Source of the DNA: Acidimicrobiales bacterium
GTDB lineage: Bacteria; Actinomycetota; Acidimicrobiia; Acidimicrobiales; SKKL01
DNA length: 64,000 bases
NCBI GenBank assembly: GCA_034521975.1
Contig: JAXHLR010000003.1
Location: 186,001-250,000 of the forward strand
Direction: 5' to 3'
Each line of letters opens with the position of its first letter. Within the stretch, counting starts at the first letter, position 1. The notes beneath the pieces are model-generated. The model did not search any database. It was not told the DNA's origin and was given only the letters and a program-made list of their open reading frames with translations. Made by a program: the position numbers and the translations under genes. Shown one piece after another: positions 55,526-63,792 of the stretch.

Positions 55526-56193
55526 CAGGTGCCTCCTGCCGCGTCGACGCGCTGTGGGATGGCCAGCATCGTGCCCGGTCGCAACGCCAGCGGGTCTTCG
55601 ATGCCGTTGGCGGCCGCGATGTCGCGCCAGGGCGTGGACGTGCCGTAGTGCTTGGCTGCGATCCGGTCGAGGGTCTCGCCCGGCTGCACGATGTGGGTTC
55701 GGTGGGGGTGGGGCGTGCCCGACGTGGGGTTCTGACGGCCCCAGTTGTCGTCGGGCTCGAACTGCTCGAGCGAGAGCTGCACCCTCGCCCGAAGCGGAAC
55801 ACCGTCGGAGGAGAAGTAGGTGAAGGTCAGCGAGAGGTCGGTGATGACCGACTTGAACGAGTGGAAGTCGCCCCAGTGGAACTGCACCCACGGTGGCCGG
55901 CCGTTGCCCGACTCCTCGTCGTAGCCGGGCAGGGTCGTGTCGATCTCCATCAGCAGCAACAGCTTGTTGGTGTGCTCGGTGACGGGACTGCCGTCATGGG
56001 TGGTGTCGAAGACCAGGTTGAGGGTCAGCGACCCCGACGTGGCGCCCTGGTAGTCGAGCACCGGCACACCCTTTCCCGGCAGCGACGACCCCTTCCACAC
56101 GTTGCCGCGGGTCAACGACAGCTCATCGGGGTTGAACAGACAGGGGATGCGTTGGCGGGTCTCGGCCTCGAGAAAGGCCTTCTGGATGGGCAT
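55525..56193 (-). CDS. LysM-domain hub protein (Afp7/Pvc7-like)
   Basis: 222 residues. The N-terminal part (KAFLEAETRQRIPCLFNPDELSLTR, SLTLNLVFDTTHDGSPV) is the usual CIS/phage gp53-like hub segment. The C-terminal LysM motif HIVQPGETLDRIAAKHYGTSTPWRDIA occupies about 168-216. In eCIS it sits between tube and hub. The stop overlaps the VgrG-like start by one base (TGATG). Confidence 0.92.
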   Translation of the reverse strand: MPIQKAFLEAETRQRIPCLFNPDELSLTRGNVWKGSSLPGKGVPVLDYQGATSGSLTLNLVFDTTHDGSPVTEHTNKLLLLMEIDTTLPGYDEESGNGRPPWVQFHWGDFHSFKSVITDLSLTFTYFSSDGVPLRARVQLSLEQFEPDDNWGRQNPTSGTPHPHRTHIVQPGETLDRIAAKHYGTSTPWRDIAAANGIEDPLALRPGTMLAIPQRVDAAGGT

Positions 56194-56211
56194 GGTCGGC
56201 TCCTCACATCC

Positions 56212-59004
56212 TCACATGGCTCGCGGCCAGCGCCGGCCACGTCGCTCGAGCTCGCGGATCACACGTGCTTCGAGGGCGTCGAGCAGTCGGTCGATGTCGA
56301 TCTGTGGTGCTGCGACATCGGGGGCGGCATTGCCTCGACCCGCGCCACCTCCACCGCCGCGGCCGCGTGAACCGTTGGCTTCAGCGCCGGAACCTCCCCC
56401 GGCTCCAGCGGAGGGAAAGAGGGTTCCTGCGGGCGATGCCGACGATGGGCCGGACCCACCAGCGCCACCGGAATCGACATCGCCGCCTCCGCTGCCGGCG
56501 CCCCCTCCGCCCGAACCGTTGGCCCCCGCAGCGCCACCGCCCGCGACCGCGCTACCCGCTCCGGAGCCACCGGCGCCGGACCCGCCGCCCGCGGGCGGCG
56601 ACGCCGGCGGTGAACCCACCGGCGCCTTGGCCATGACCTCGCCGACCTTGTCGGCCAGGCGCTCTTCGGCACCGCCCCGGCGGTCGTCGTAGAAGCGGAC
56701 GAGCGGCGAGGGATTGGCGACATGGGTCAGCTCGTGGGCGAGGATGTCGACCGACCGCGGAGTCTCGTCGAGCGGCCGGGCGAGGTGGACGACATCGCCC
56801 GCGGTGGCCGCCAGCTTTCCGACCGAGGCGAGTGCCCGGCGGCTGGCGCCATCGGTGGAGACCCGGACCCGGTCGGGCCGGGGCACGATGGCCCGGGCCA
56901 TGGGGGTGAAGCGCTCGGGAAGCGGGCGCGGTGCAGATCGATCGCGCCCTCCCAGGGCGTGGCTGAACCGCTCGCCCGGATCGGTGGGAGCGGCGGCAGG
57001 CGGCGCGACCGGCTCGTTGCCGACCGGTCGAGTGCCCACCGACGCGTCGGCGGGTCCAGCCCCACCGCTGGCGGGGAGGAGCCCCGCGGCGCGACCAGGG
57101 CCACCGGCAGGTGCGCGACCGGAGCCACCAGCGACCGGGGACGAGGCGGGGGCCACCATCGATGGTGCCACCGACCCCAGGTCGGGAAGTCGACGAACCG
57201 CTCGGCGAGCGCTGTCGGCCCGAGGTGGCGCCTCGCGGGAAGCCGACCCACCTGATGCGGCTGATGCAGGAACTCGTGGTCCGGCGCTGAGCCGGGTCGA
57301 TAAAGGCGGTGTGGTGATCGACGCGACGGTTCCGAGGCCCCGCGAGCGGGGCGGTTCCGAAGGGGAGCGAGCCGAAGCCGAGGCCGAACCCGGCACCGAC
57401 GCCGGGGGCGAGCCCACCGAGGCCGACGAGCCACCCGCGGGGGCGCCGACCACGAACCCACCTGGCGACACCGGCAGATCCGACGAGGGAACCGTCGACG
57501 CGAGACCTGGCGAGCGGACACCGGCCGGCCCGATGCTGGGCGACGCGAGACCGGCCGGCCCGACACCGGGCGACGCCACCCCAGCGGTCGCCCCGCCGGG
57601 GCGGCCGCGCCCCCAAGCGTCGGGCGACCCTGCTCCCGGAGCGAACCCGCGTGCGGGCGGAGCGGACAGCATGAGCGCGGGCGGCGCGGCGCGCAGCATC
57701 GCGGCCAGCGCCGGTTCGGTGCGACGGCCGGGACGACCGGGCCGGCCAGAACTGGCAGGGACACGGTGACGTTCGGTGCCGCCCGCGGCCCCAGATGGCG
57801 TGGCCTGGGTTGCACCGGCAGCCGATGATGTGGTCGGAGCCGGGCGTCGCGCCGCCGGGGCCGACCCGGATCGAGCTGTGCCGGCAACGTCGGCGGATCC
57901 GGAGCCCAGTCCGGGCAGACCGGCGATGGAACCGGGGCCGACCGGCAGGGAACTGGTGTCGGCGGCAGGCGAACCGGCGGCGGCCAGTCGGGCCGCGAGG
58001 TCGGGCGAGGACTCCTGGCGGGTGGCCATGCGCGCCGTCGAGCCCGCCGGTGACGCGGGACCGGCGCTGCGATCGCGGCTCGGCGCGGCGAGGCCGGGCG
58101 GCAACACCCCCGTGCCGCGAGGCAGGTCGAGGCCCGAGGCTCCACCGGCACCGACCCCGACGACCTCGCCCGCAAGCACGGCCACGACATCGGCGGTGAA
58201 CGGTGCTGGCCCGGCAGCGTTCGCGGCCGGGTTGGTGGTGTCCGCAGCAGCAGCGGCGGGCGGAACGGCCGCCGACGCAGCGACAGGCGAGTGGCGGGCG
58301 CTGTCGGGCTGCTGCCAGGGGACGGGGCGCCCGAGGCGACCCCTGGCGCGCCGCCCCGTCCGGCCCCCGGGGGCTCGGGACGAACCTCCGCGGCCACCGG
58401 GTTGGGAACCTGCCGGCTGTGGACCACTGCGGGGAGCCCGCGGGCGCGCTCCCCCACCGCCACCGGTCCCCGACACCGCCTGGCGGACCTCGTGGTCGAG
58501 AGATGGCGGGGCCGACCGGGGGCTGAGGCGACGCGCCGAGGCTCCCGGTCCGGTGTTGCGACCGACCCGTGTGCTGCGACGCGAGCTGGCCGCCAACAGA
58601 CCACGACGAGGCGCCGGGCGCTTGGGCCTGGCCGCCTCGGCCTGGATCCGTTGGGCGAGGATGTGATCGAGGGTGGCGTCGCCGGTCCGGGGGCGTTCGG
58701 GGGCGAAGAGCGACTCGTCCCACTCGGCCGGGGGCGCAACCGGCAACCCGCCGACCGGGAGGTCGGGCACCGCCAACCCCAGTTCGCGGCGCGACGACAA
58801 CGACAGGCCGGAGTTGAGGGTGAACGAGCTGCTGCGCCGGCCCAACGTGCCGGGCCCGGCGTGGGGGGTCGACCCGACCACACCCGAGCGGCGAGCCCGC
58901 AACGGCCGCATCCGTTGACCGATGTCGCGGCCGAGCGAGGGGCCGCCAGCGTCGGCGGAGACGGAGGCGGCGGTGCCGGCGGAGGGAGTGGTGTCGTCGC
59001 TCAT
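56212..59004 (-). CDS. 930-residue low-complexity protein with DUF4157-type HELTH motif
   Basis: From ATG 59004, overlapping the tube-2 stop by four bases. Residues 1-700 are mostly Ala/Pro/Gly/Ser/Arg-rich and probably disordered, with short repeats such as SPGVGPAGLASPSIGPAG. A folded part at about 700-790 carries HELTH (His757, Glu758, His761) in DILAHELTHVANP followed by VRFYDDRRGG, as in DUF4157 metallopeptidase-like domains widely linked to eCIS. A Gly/Ser-rich stretch and a final amphipathic helix (IDRLLDALEARVIRELERRG) follow. No other long protein in the operon could be the tape measure, so that role or a tube-lumen cargo role is possible. Both are inference. Confidence 0.75.
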   Translation of the reverse strand: MSDDTTPSAGTAASVSADAGGPSLGRDIGQRMRPLRARRSGVVGSTPHAGPGTLGRRSSSFTLNSGLSLSSRRELGLAVPDLPVGGLPVAPPAEWDESLFAPERPRTGDATLDHILAQRIQAEAARPKRPAPRRGLLAASSRRSTRVGRNTGPGASARRLSPRSAPPSLDHEVRQAVSGTGGGGGARPRAPRSGPQPAGSQPGGRGGSSRAPGGRTGRRARGRLGRPVPWQQPDSARHSPVAASAAVPPAAAAADTTNPAANAAGPAPFTADVVAVLAGEVVGVGAGGASGLDLPRGTGVLPPGLAAPSRDRSAGPASPAGSTARMATRQESSPDLAARLAAAGSPAADTSSLPVGPGSIAGLPGLGSGSADVAGTARSGSAPAARRPAPTTSSAAGATQATPSGAAGGTERHRVPASSGRPGRPGRRTEPALAAMLRAAPPALMLSAPPARGFAPGAGSPDAWGRGRPGGATAGVASPGVGPAGLASPSIGPAGVRSPGLASTVPSSDLPVSPGGFVVGAPAGGSSASVGSPPASVPGSASASARSPSEPPRSRGLGTVASITTPPLSTRLSAGPRVPASAASGGSASREAPPRADSARRAVRRLPDLGSVAPSMVAPASSPVAGGSGRAPAGGPGRAAGLLPASGGAGPADASVGTRPVGNEPVAPPAAAPTDPGERFSHALGGRDRSAPRPLPERFTPMARAIVPRPDRVRVSTDGASRRALASVGKLAATAGDVVHLARPLDETPRSVDILAHELTHVANPSPLVRFYDDRRGGAEERLADKVGEVMAKAPVGSPPASPPAGGGSGAGGSGAGSAVAGGGAAGANGSGGGGAGSGGGDVDSGGAGGSGPSSASPAGTLFPSAGAGGGSGAEANGSRGRGGGGGAGRGNAAPDVAAPQIDIDRLLDALEARVIRELERRGRRWPRAM

Positions 59005-59468
59005 ACCAGCGTGGAGGACCTGAAGCCGTGGTGGGCGATCTCGAGCTCCTCGACCAGCGGATCGCTGGAGTCGGACGCGAACTCGGGGCCCTTCCAGCGG
59101 ACCGGGAACGCACCTTCGAGCTCCCAGGTGCGCAACCGCTTGCCCTGGGTGTTGGTCATGGTGATGGCCACCGACGACCGGGTGAGTGCGTTGCGGTTGC
59201 TGGAGAACCCCTCGCCCGAGCTCTCCGACACCCACGAGAAGAACCGGTCGTTCTGGGTGACTCCGCGGGTGAGCACGATGTTCGGCCAGCTCATGCGACC
59301 CGGCAGCTTGTGGACGAACCCGTTCTGGCCGCCCTCGGAGATCTCTTCGACCGCGACGGTGAGCTCGAGCCCCGAGGCCCGGGTGAACCGTCCGACCGCC
59401 TGCCCATCGACCTCGACGATGAAGGTCGCGCTGTAGGGCGAGTCCTCGAGGAACGCATCATCCGGCAT
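59001..59468 (-). CDS. Second tail-tube protein (T4 gp19-like; Afp5/Pvc5-like)
   Basis: 155 residues. ATFIVEVDGQAVGRFTRASGLELTVAVEEISEGG, HKLPGRMSWPNIVLTRGV and the C-terminal LEGAFPVRWKGPEF match gp19-like tube proteins. eCIS usually encode several tube paralogues; this one probably forms the special ring between main tube and hub. It overlaps the genes on both sides. Confidence 0.9.
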   Translation of the reverse strand: MPDDAFLEDSPYSATFIVEVDGQAVGRFTRASGLELTVAVEEISEGGQNGFVHKLPGRMSWPNIVLTRGVTQNDRFFSWVSESSGEGFSSNRNALTRSSVAITMTNTQGKRLRTWELEGAFPVRWKGPEFASDSSDPLVEELEIAHHGFRSSTLV

Positions 59469-59634
59469 AGCTTCGGATCCCTTCCCAGGCTCGTCGGTTG
59501 AGGTCGGCGACCGACCGGATCAGGCGTGCCCGGTCGCTGTGTTCGAGGTCGAGCAGGGTCTCGAGATCCCAGTGCAGGTGGTAGGCCAGGTAGGCGAGCT
59601 CGTCCCAGAGCGCCTCCTGCGGGTATTGCATCAT
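59458..59634 (-). CDS. Small DUF6760-type protein of the structural operon
   Basis: 58 residues from the first of two consecutive ATG codons (59634 or 59631). The sequence runs YPQEALWDELAYLAYHLHW, DLETLLDLEHSDRARLI and ends RRAWEGIRSYAG. The W-DELAYLAYHLHW...LDLEH pattern is that of the short DUF6760 proteins found between tube genes in actinobacterial eCIS. It overlaps the previous stop by four bases and the next start by 11 bases, so it is translated in a tight chain. It was too short to be found by length alone. Confidence 0.85.
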   Translation of the reverse strand: MMQYPQEALWDELAYLAYHLHWDLETLLDLEHSDRARLIRSVADLNRRAWEGIRSYAG

Positions 59635-60101
59635 CGCTCGGTGGTGGGCACCTCTTCGATGGCGGCCCGACGTGGGCGCGACACCGGTGGAGCATCGTCG
59701 GGCGGTTGGTCGGCACCTTCGTCGGCCGGCGGGGGTGTGTCGACCGGTGCCCGGGTCGACGACGCACCCCGCTCGGCTTCGACGAAGGCCGCGATGTCGG
59801 CATCGCTGCCGAAGTTGATGATGCCGTAGACGTCTTGCAGGTACGCGAGGTCGGCGGCGAAGAGCCCCTCGATCTCGCGAGCCGTCACCTGCGACAGCGA
59901 CCCGAGCTCGGTGATCACCCTCGCCAACACGATGACGGTCAGGAACGGATCGTCGGGACCGCTGACGCGTGGGTCGCGGAGCGGTTCGATCTCGTCCCGG
60001 GCCGTCGCCAGCCGCATCGTGCCGCGACGATGCAGCTGGCCCTCCTTGTCGACGAACCCCTTGGGCAGGGTGAAGCTGAACTCGGTCTGCAAGGCGGCCA
60101 T
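59631..60101 (-). CDS. Phage tail assembly-like protein
   Basis: 156 residues. LQTEFSFTLPKGFVDKEGQLHRRGTMRLATARDEIEPL, then LTVIVLARVITELGSLSQVTAREIEGLFAADLAYLQDVYGIIN is the pattern of the small assembly/chaperone-like protein located after the tube in actinobacterial eCIS. The last 45 residues are Pro/Asp-rich. It is inserted between tube 1 (7-bp gap) and DUF6760 (overlap). Confidence 0.8.
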   Translation of the reverse strand: MAALQTEFSFTLPKGFVDKEGQLHRRGTMRLATARDEIEPLRDPRVSGPDDPFLTVIVLARVITELGSLSQVTAREIEGLFAADLAYLQDVYGIINFGSDADIAAFVEAERGASSTRAPVDTPPPADEGADQPPDDAPPVSRPRRAAIEEVPTTER

Positions 60102-60108
60102 GGGTCAG

Positions 60109-60543
60109 CTACTGGGCGCGCTCGAGGCGCTCGTGGGTGATGGTGAGCTCTTCGATCATCACGTCGTCGGTGCCGGCGTCGAGATCCGAAGCCGACCAGT
60201 TGGACGGCCAGCCGGACTCGAAGTTCCAGCGGTCGACCTCGGTGCCGGTCGAGTCGTAGATGACGATCGAGCCGTTGTGGCGCTCGATGACGCCGTCGCG
60301 CACCTGCTTGTGCCAGTCGGTGACCGCCGCGCTCGCCGAGAAGCCCCGCTTGAGGACGATATCCTCGTAGGTGGTGTGACCCGGTCGCTTGCGGATGACG
60401 ATCTCTCCGGTGCCGAGCGTCTCTTTGAACTCGACGATGTTGGTGTTGATGGTGAGGCCGGAGCAACCGGTGAACCGGGCGACCTCGACATCTTCGATCT
60501 CCAGCACAAAGCTGGAGCCGAGAAACTCATCATAATCGGGCAT
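60109..60543 (-). CDS. Main tail-tube protein (T4 gp19-like; Afp1/Pvc1-like)
   Basis: 144 residues. DYDEFLGSSFVLEIEDVEVARFTGCSGL, then EIVIRKRPGHTTYEDIVLKRGF and DRWNFESGWPSNW match gp19-like inner-tube proteins. It polymerises into the tube that is driven out by the sheath. Ribosome site GGAGGG; 31 bp after the sheath gene. Confidence 0.94.
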   Translation of the reverse strand: MPDYDEFLGSSFVLEIEDVEVARFTGCSGLTINTNIVEFKETLGTGEIVIRKRPGHTTYEDIVLKRGFSASAAVTDWHKQVRDGVIERHNGSIVIYDSTGTEVDRWNFESGWPSNWSASDLDAGTDDVMIEELTITHERLERAQ

Positions 60544-60574
60544 TGGTGTCTGTCCCTCCTACACGCGACGCCGA

Positions 60575-62158
60575 TCAGGCGGCGTTGTCCTTGAGCTGGC
60601 TGATACGGAAGATGACGAACTCGGCCGGGCGCACCGGGGCGATGCCGACCTCGACGACGAGCTTGCCCTCCTCGATGGAGTCGGGCGGGTTCGTCTCGGC
60701 GTCACACTTGACGAAGAACGCTTGCTCGGCGGTGGCGCCGAAGAGCGCACCATCGCGCCACAGCCCACGCAGGAACGCACCGACGGTGCGCTTCACACCC
60801 TGCCAGAGCTTCATGTCGTTGGGCTCGAACACCGCGAACTGGGTGCCCTCCATGATCGTCGTCTCGATCATGTTGAACAGCCGACGCACGTTGATGTATC
60901 GCCAGTCGCTGTCGCTGGACAGGGTGCGGCCGCCCCAGACCCGGATGCCCCGGGTGCCGAAGGGACGGATGCAGTTGATGCCGACGGGGTTCAGCATCCC
61001 CTGCTCGGTCATCGTGATGGGGCGCTCGACGTCGAGGGCACCACGCACGATCTCGTTGGCCGGAGCCTTCCAGACGCCACGGGTCTCGTCGGTGCGGGCC
61101 CAGATGCCGGCCATGTGGCCCGACGGCGGCACGAGGATCTCGGTGTCACCGTTGCTGGCCGTGGGGTTGTCGACCTTGATCCAGGGGTAGTACATGGCGG
61201 CGAAGGCCGAGTCGTACATGGCGACGCCTTCGCGCCACTCCTTGATGCCCTGGACACCCATCCCGGGAGGTGCGTCGAGCACCGCCATGCGGTTGGCCTG
61301 CAGCTCGCAGTGGGTGATGAGCGCGGTCTGCACCGACTTCCACATGTTGAGGTCGACGCTGCCGTCGTCCTTGGTGGCGGCGGTGACCAGGTCGGGGACC
61401 ATCACCATCGTGACGTCGTCGGCGATGACCAGGCCGTTGATGCCGCTGCGTGCGGTCTCGGAACCGGCGAAGGACCGTCCCGACACCGGCACCGGTGTGG
61501 GCGGAGCCTTCTCGAGCGGATAGGTACCGGGCTTGAGGGCGGTCATCATCGACGACAGGTCGACGCCGTCGTCGAGCTTCACCGCGACCTTGACCCGCTC
61601 GGATGCTTCGTTGACCTTGGTCTCGGCGAAGTTGTCGCCCTTGCCGAGGGTGAGTCCCTCGTAGGTCTCGACCGGGGTACCGCCCTCGACCACGGTGAGG
61701 TTGAAGGTGGGCTCGGCGTCATCGTCGTCGTCGTCGGGCTCGGGTCCAGGCTCGATCACGATGTCGAGACTGGCGTCGGGCTCCACCGAGGTGACCTCGA
61801 TGGGCTGGCCGAGCGCACGGTCGGCGGCGGGCAGCGCCATCTGGGCGGGCTCGCCCGACGGCTCGGCGTTGGGGACCCGCACGATGTAGGCGAGGCTGCC
61901 GCCGTTGTTGAAGTAGCCGTACACCGACAGGGGCAGCATGCAACCTGGGGCGAAACCGCCATAGAGGCTCTCGAACTGGGTCCAGTTCGTCACGAGTCGG
62001 GGCTTGAGACCCTCGGGGTCGGTGGGATCGTCATCGGGCGCCTTCGCCGTGAACCCCACGAATGCCGCGACCGCTGTCGCACCTGGCGACAGCGACTGGG
62101 ATCCGGAGGGCACCTCTTCGACGTAGACACCGGGCGACAGGTAGGTGGGCACCTGCAT
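60575..62158 (-). CDS. Contractile tail sheath protein (Afp2-4/Pvc2-4-like)
   Basis: 527 residues. Start PTYLSPGVYVEEVPSGSQSLSPGATAVAAFVGFT, then TNWTQFESLYGGF and LPLSVYGYFNNGGSLAYIVRV; the C-terminal half has RGIRVWGGRTLSSDSDWRYINVRRLFNMIE and VEVGIAPVRPAEFVIFRI, the conserved sheath interlocking part. A surface-exposed, Asp-rich insertion (about 110-230, with five or more Asp in a row) is variable between relatives. Only one sheath gene is present. First gene of the structural operon. Confidence 0.95.
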   Translation of the reverse strand: MQVPTYLSPGVYVEEVPSGSQSLSPGATAVAAFVGFTAKAPDDDPTDPEGLKPRLVTNWTQFESLYGGFAPGCMLPLSVYGYFNNGGSLAYIVRVPNAEPSGEPAQMALPAADRALGQPIEVTSVEPDASLDIVIEPGPEPDDDDDDAEPTFNLTVVEGGTPVETYEGLTLGKGDNFAETKVNEASERVKVAVKLDDGVDLSSMMTALKPGTYPLEKAPPTPVPVSGRSFAGSETARSGINGLVIADDVTMVMVPDLVTAATKDDGSVDLNMWKSVQTALITHCELQANRMAVLDAPPGMGVQGIKEWREGVAMYDSAFAAMYYPWIKVDNPTASNGDTEILVPPSGHMAGIWARTDETRGVWKAPANEIVRGALDVERPITMTEQGMLNPVGINCIRPFGTRGIRVWGGRTLSSDSDWRYINVRRLFNMIETTIMEGTQFAVFEPNDMKLWQGVKRTVGAFLRGLWRDGALFGATAEQAFFVKCDAETNPPDSIEEGKLVVEVGIAPVRPAEFVIFRISQLKDNAA

Positions 62159-62286
62159 ACTCCTTGGTCGGTAACCGGTTGAGGAAGCCGGATCCCCCCT
62201 CCACGAAAGGAACGAACCTGCCTCCGAGATGACGTGACACCTTGTTGCAGATCCCGGAGGTTGCCCGCGAGTGCCCGTCGCCCCGG

Positions 62287-62316
62287 AATATATACCAGTT
62301 GCGCCTCCGAGTTCAG
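62287..62316 (-). promoter_or_regulatory. Candidate promoter of the injection-system structural operon
   Basis: On the minus strand CTGAAC (62316-62311) is followed after 16 bases by TATATA (62294-62289), an unusually AT-rich patch in a GC-rich context. It would give a leader of about 125 bases before the sheath ATG (ribosome site AAGGAG). The 228-bp gap 62159-62386 shows nothing else. Confidence 0.45.
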
Positions 62317-62386
62317 GGGACCTTGCCGAGCACGCCCCGAATGAGTCGTTCGGCCTACTCGGTGCGCGCCGTGAGCGGCGGTGCCG

Positions 62387-62776
62387 CTACTTGATGGTGG
62401 TGGTCACCGGACCCGGCTGCAGCACGTCGATCTTGCCGGCCCAGTTGCACATCACCATCGACGAGTCGGTCAGTGCCGGCTTGCCCCCGATGGTGACCAT
62501 GGTCGACCCCGGCGTCCACGGCGCGGTGGTGACCGGGACGCACGGCTGGGGGGTGAGCACCCCGAGCGCGGCGCTGGTCGCGGCAGCCACCGCCGGGTTG
62601 GCCAGCGACCGGCACATGCCGAACGGCATGATGTTGGTCATCGGGATGTTGTCGGTGATGACCCCGGCCGGCTTCTTCTCGATCGTGGGTCGCATCGGAT
62701 CCACGACCATGAACGCACTGGGCGCAACCCCCTGGTTGCAGAGCAGCTGGGCACCCATCGTCACCGGCAGGCTCAT
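62387..62776 (-). CDS. PAAR-like DUF4280 protein
   Basis: 129 residues from ATG 62776. The start LPVTMGAQLLCNQGVAPS, the centre ITDNIPMTNIMPFGMCRS, PCVPVT and the C-terminal MVTIGGKPALTDSSMVMCNWAGKIDV form the DUF4280 pattern, a PAAR-like fold with several conserved Cys. It would sit as the sharp cap on the VgrG-like spike (Afp10-like role). It is encoded 228 bp upstream of the sheath gene on the same strand, possibly with its own promoter. Confidence 0.88.
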   Translation of the reverse strand: MSLPVTMGAQLLCNQGVAPSAFMVVDPMRPTIEKKPAGVITDNIPMTNIMPFGMCRSLANPAVAAATSAALGVLTPQPCVPVTTAPWTPGSTMVTIGGKPALTDSSMVMCNWAGKIDVLQPGPVTTTIK

Positions 62777-62852
62777 CGCCGACCTCCCATCAGACTGCGA
62801 CTCTTCGCCGACGCTACTGGTCGCGGTCGCGGCGTGGCGGGACAACCCCGGA

Positions 62853-63332
62853 TCACGACGACGAACCCTCGACCGAGCCCTCCAGGGTCTGGCCCGCCCC
62901 CACCGCCATGCACACCACGGTGCGGTCGTCGTCCTCCTGCCACCCGCGGATCGAAGGGATCATGTAGGTGTAGTACAGGGTCGAGTCGGCCAGGTCGACG
63001 CCCACGTAGTCGGCGAACCGGCTGATGCACTCGAGCTCGGCCCGGTCCGACAGCTCGCGCTCGCCGGGATAGGCATCGATGTCGTCGACGTCGACCAGCG
63101 CGTACACCTCGCCCTGGTGCGGCTGGTCGCAGGGCACCACGGGCAAGGTCTCGTTCGCCGCCTCGAGCGACTCGTCGAGCACCACGCAGTCGCCCTCCAC
63201 CAGGTCGAACACCGAGAGGTCGCCTGCGCTGGTGAGGCGACCATCCTCGTCCCGGTCGGGTTCGTCGTTGCTGCATGCTGCCGCCATCAGCACCAGCGCG
63301 GCCAGGGCGAGTACGAGACGGCGGGTGTGCAC
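62853..63332 (-). CDS. Septum formation-like lipoprotein
   Basis: 159 residues. Signal peptide and lipobox LMAAAC, then an outer domain with LVEGDCVVLDE, VPCDQPHQGEVYALVDV and TVVCMAVGAG. The Cys-x-x-Pro-His-x-x-Glu-Val block is typical of the actinobacterial Septum_form domain. Anchored outside the membrane; role in cell division is by family name only. No link to the injection system is visible. Confidence 0.85.
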   Translation of the reverse strand: MHTRRLVLALAALVLMAAACSNDEPDRDEDGRLTSAGDLSVFDLVEGDCVVLDESLEAANETLPVVPCDQPHQGEVYALVDVDDIDAYPGERELSDRAELECISRFADYVGVDLADSTLYYTYMIPSIRGWQEDDDRTVVCMAVGAGQTLEGSVEGSSS

Positions 63333-63351
63333 AGGCGGCGAGGGTAGTTGA

Positions 63352-63558
63352 TCAGCCCACCAGCAACGAGGCCAGGGCCCACACCGCGGCGACCGCGCCG
63401 ATCAGCGCGTAGGCGACGGTGCGCAGCACCGGTGCCCGCTCGAGATCGCCCTCCTGTCGCTCCTGTGGCGGGCGGACGAGGGCCATGACGTTGCCGACCA
63501 GCAGCGCGGCGCCGAGTGCCAGCAGGATCCACTCGAGGAGGTCGTCGCCGAGAAGCAT
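63352..63558 (-). CDS. Small two-helix membrane protein
   Basis: 68 residues. Two helices, LLEWILLALGAALLVGNVMALV and TVAYALIGAVAAVWALASLLVG, separated by a charged loop with RPPQERQEGDLER. Both ends probably face the same side. Family not recognised. It lies 19 bp upstream of the septum-formation-like gene on the same strand, so the two may be cotranscribed. Confidence 0.7.
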   Translation of the reverse strand: MLLGDDLLEWILLALGAALLVGNVMALVRPPQERQEGDLERAPVLRTVAYALIGAVAAVWALASLLVG

Positions 63559-63669
63559 CGGCGACGACGATACCGGTGACGAGGAAGAGGGCCGCGCTCA
63601 AGTCGTCGGGGTCACGGGCCGAAGACACCGGTGTCGGTGGATTCGCCCCCACCGGCGCAAGTGGGAAGC

Positions 63670-63744
63670 GGGACGGAGGCCGACTCCTCCGCATGCATCG
63701 CCACCGGCCTCACGGCCGGCAGTCCAGTGAGCGGCCTCCGTCCC
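63670..63744. other. 13-bp inverted repeat around a smaller hairpin
   Basis: GGGACGGAGGCCG (63670-63682) pairs perfectly with CGGCCTCCGTCCC (63732-63744); the 49-base spacer holds a further GC-rich stem around CGGCCTCACGGCCGG. It lies in the 234-bp gap between the right-edge gene and the small membrane protein gene, where no coding frame is convincing. Probably a terminator of the right-edge gene, or a structured leader. Confidence 0.5.
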
Positions 63745-63792
63745 CTCCCATCCGACGAGCCCCCGCCCACCCGACGGGAGGACATCGCGACC

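Noticed and set aside
56265-58900. Many overlapping frames opposite the DUF4157-type gene
   Set aside because: Expected in low-complexity GC-rich sequence; only the minus frame from 59004 has a coupled start and the HELTH motif.
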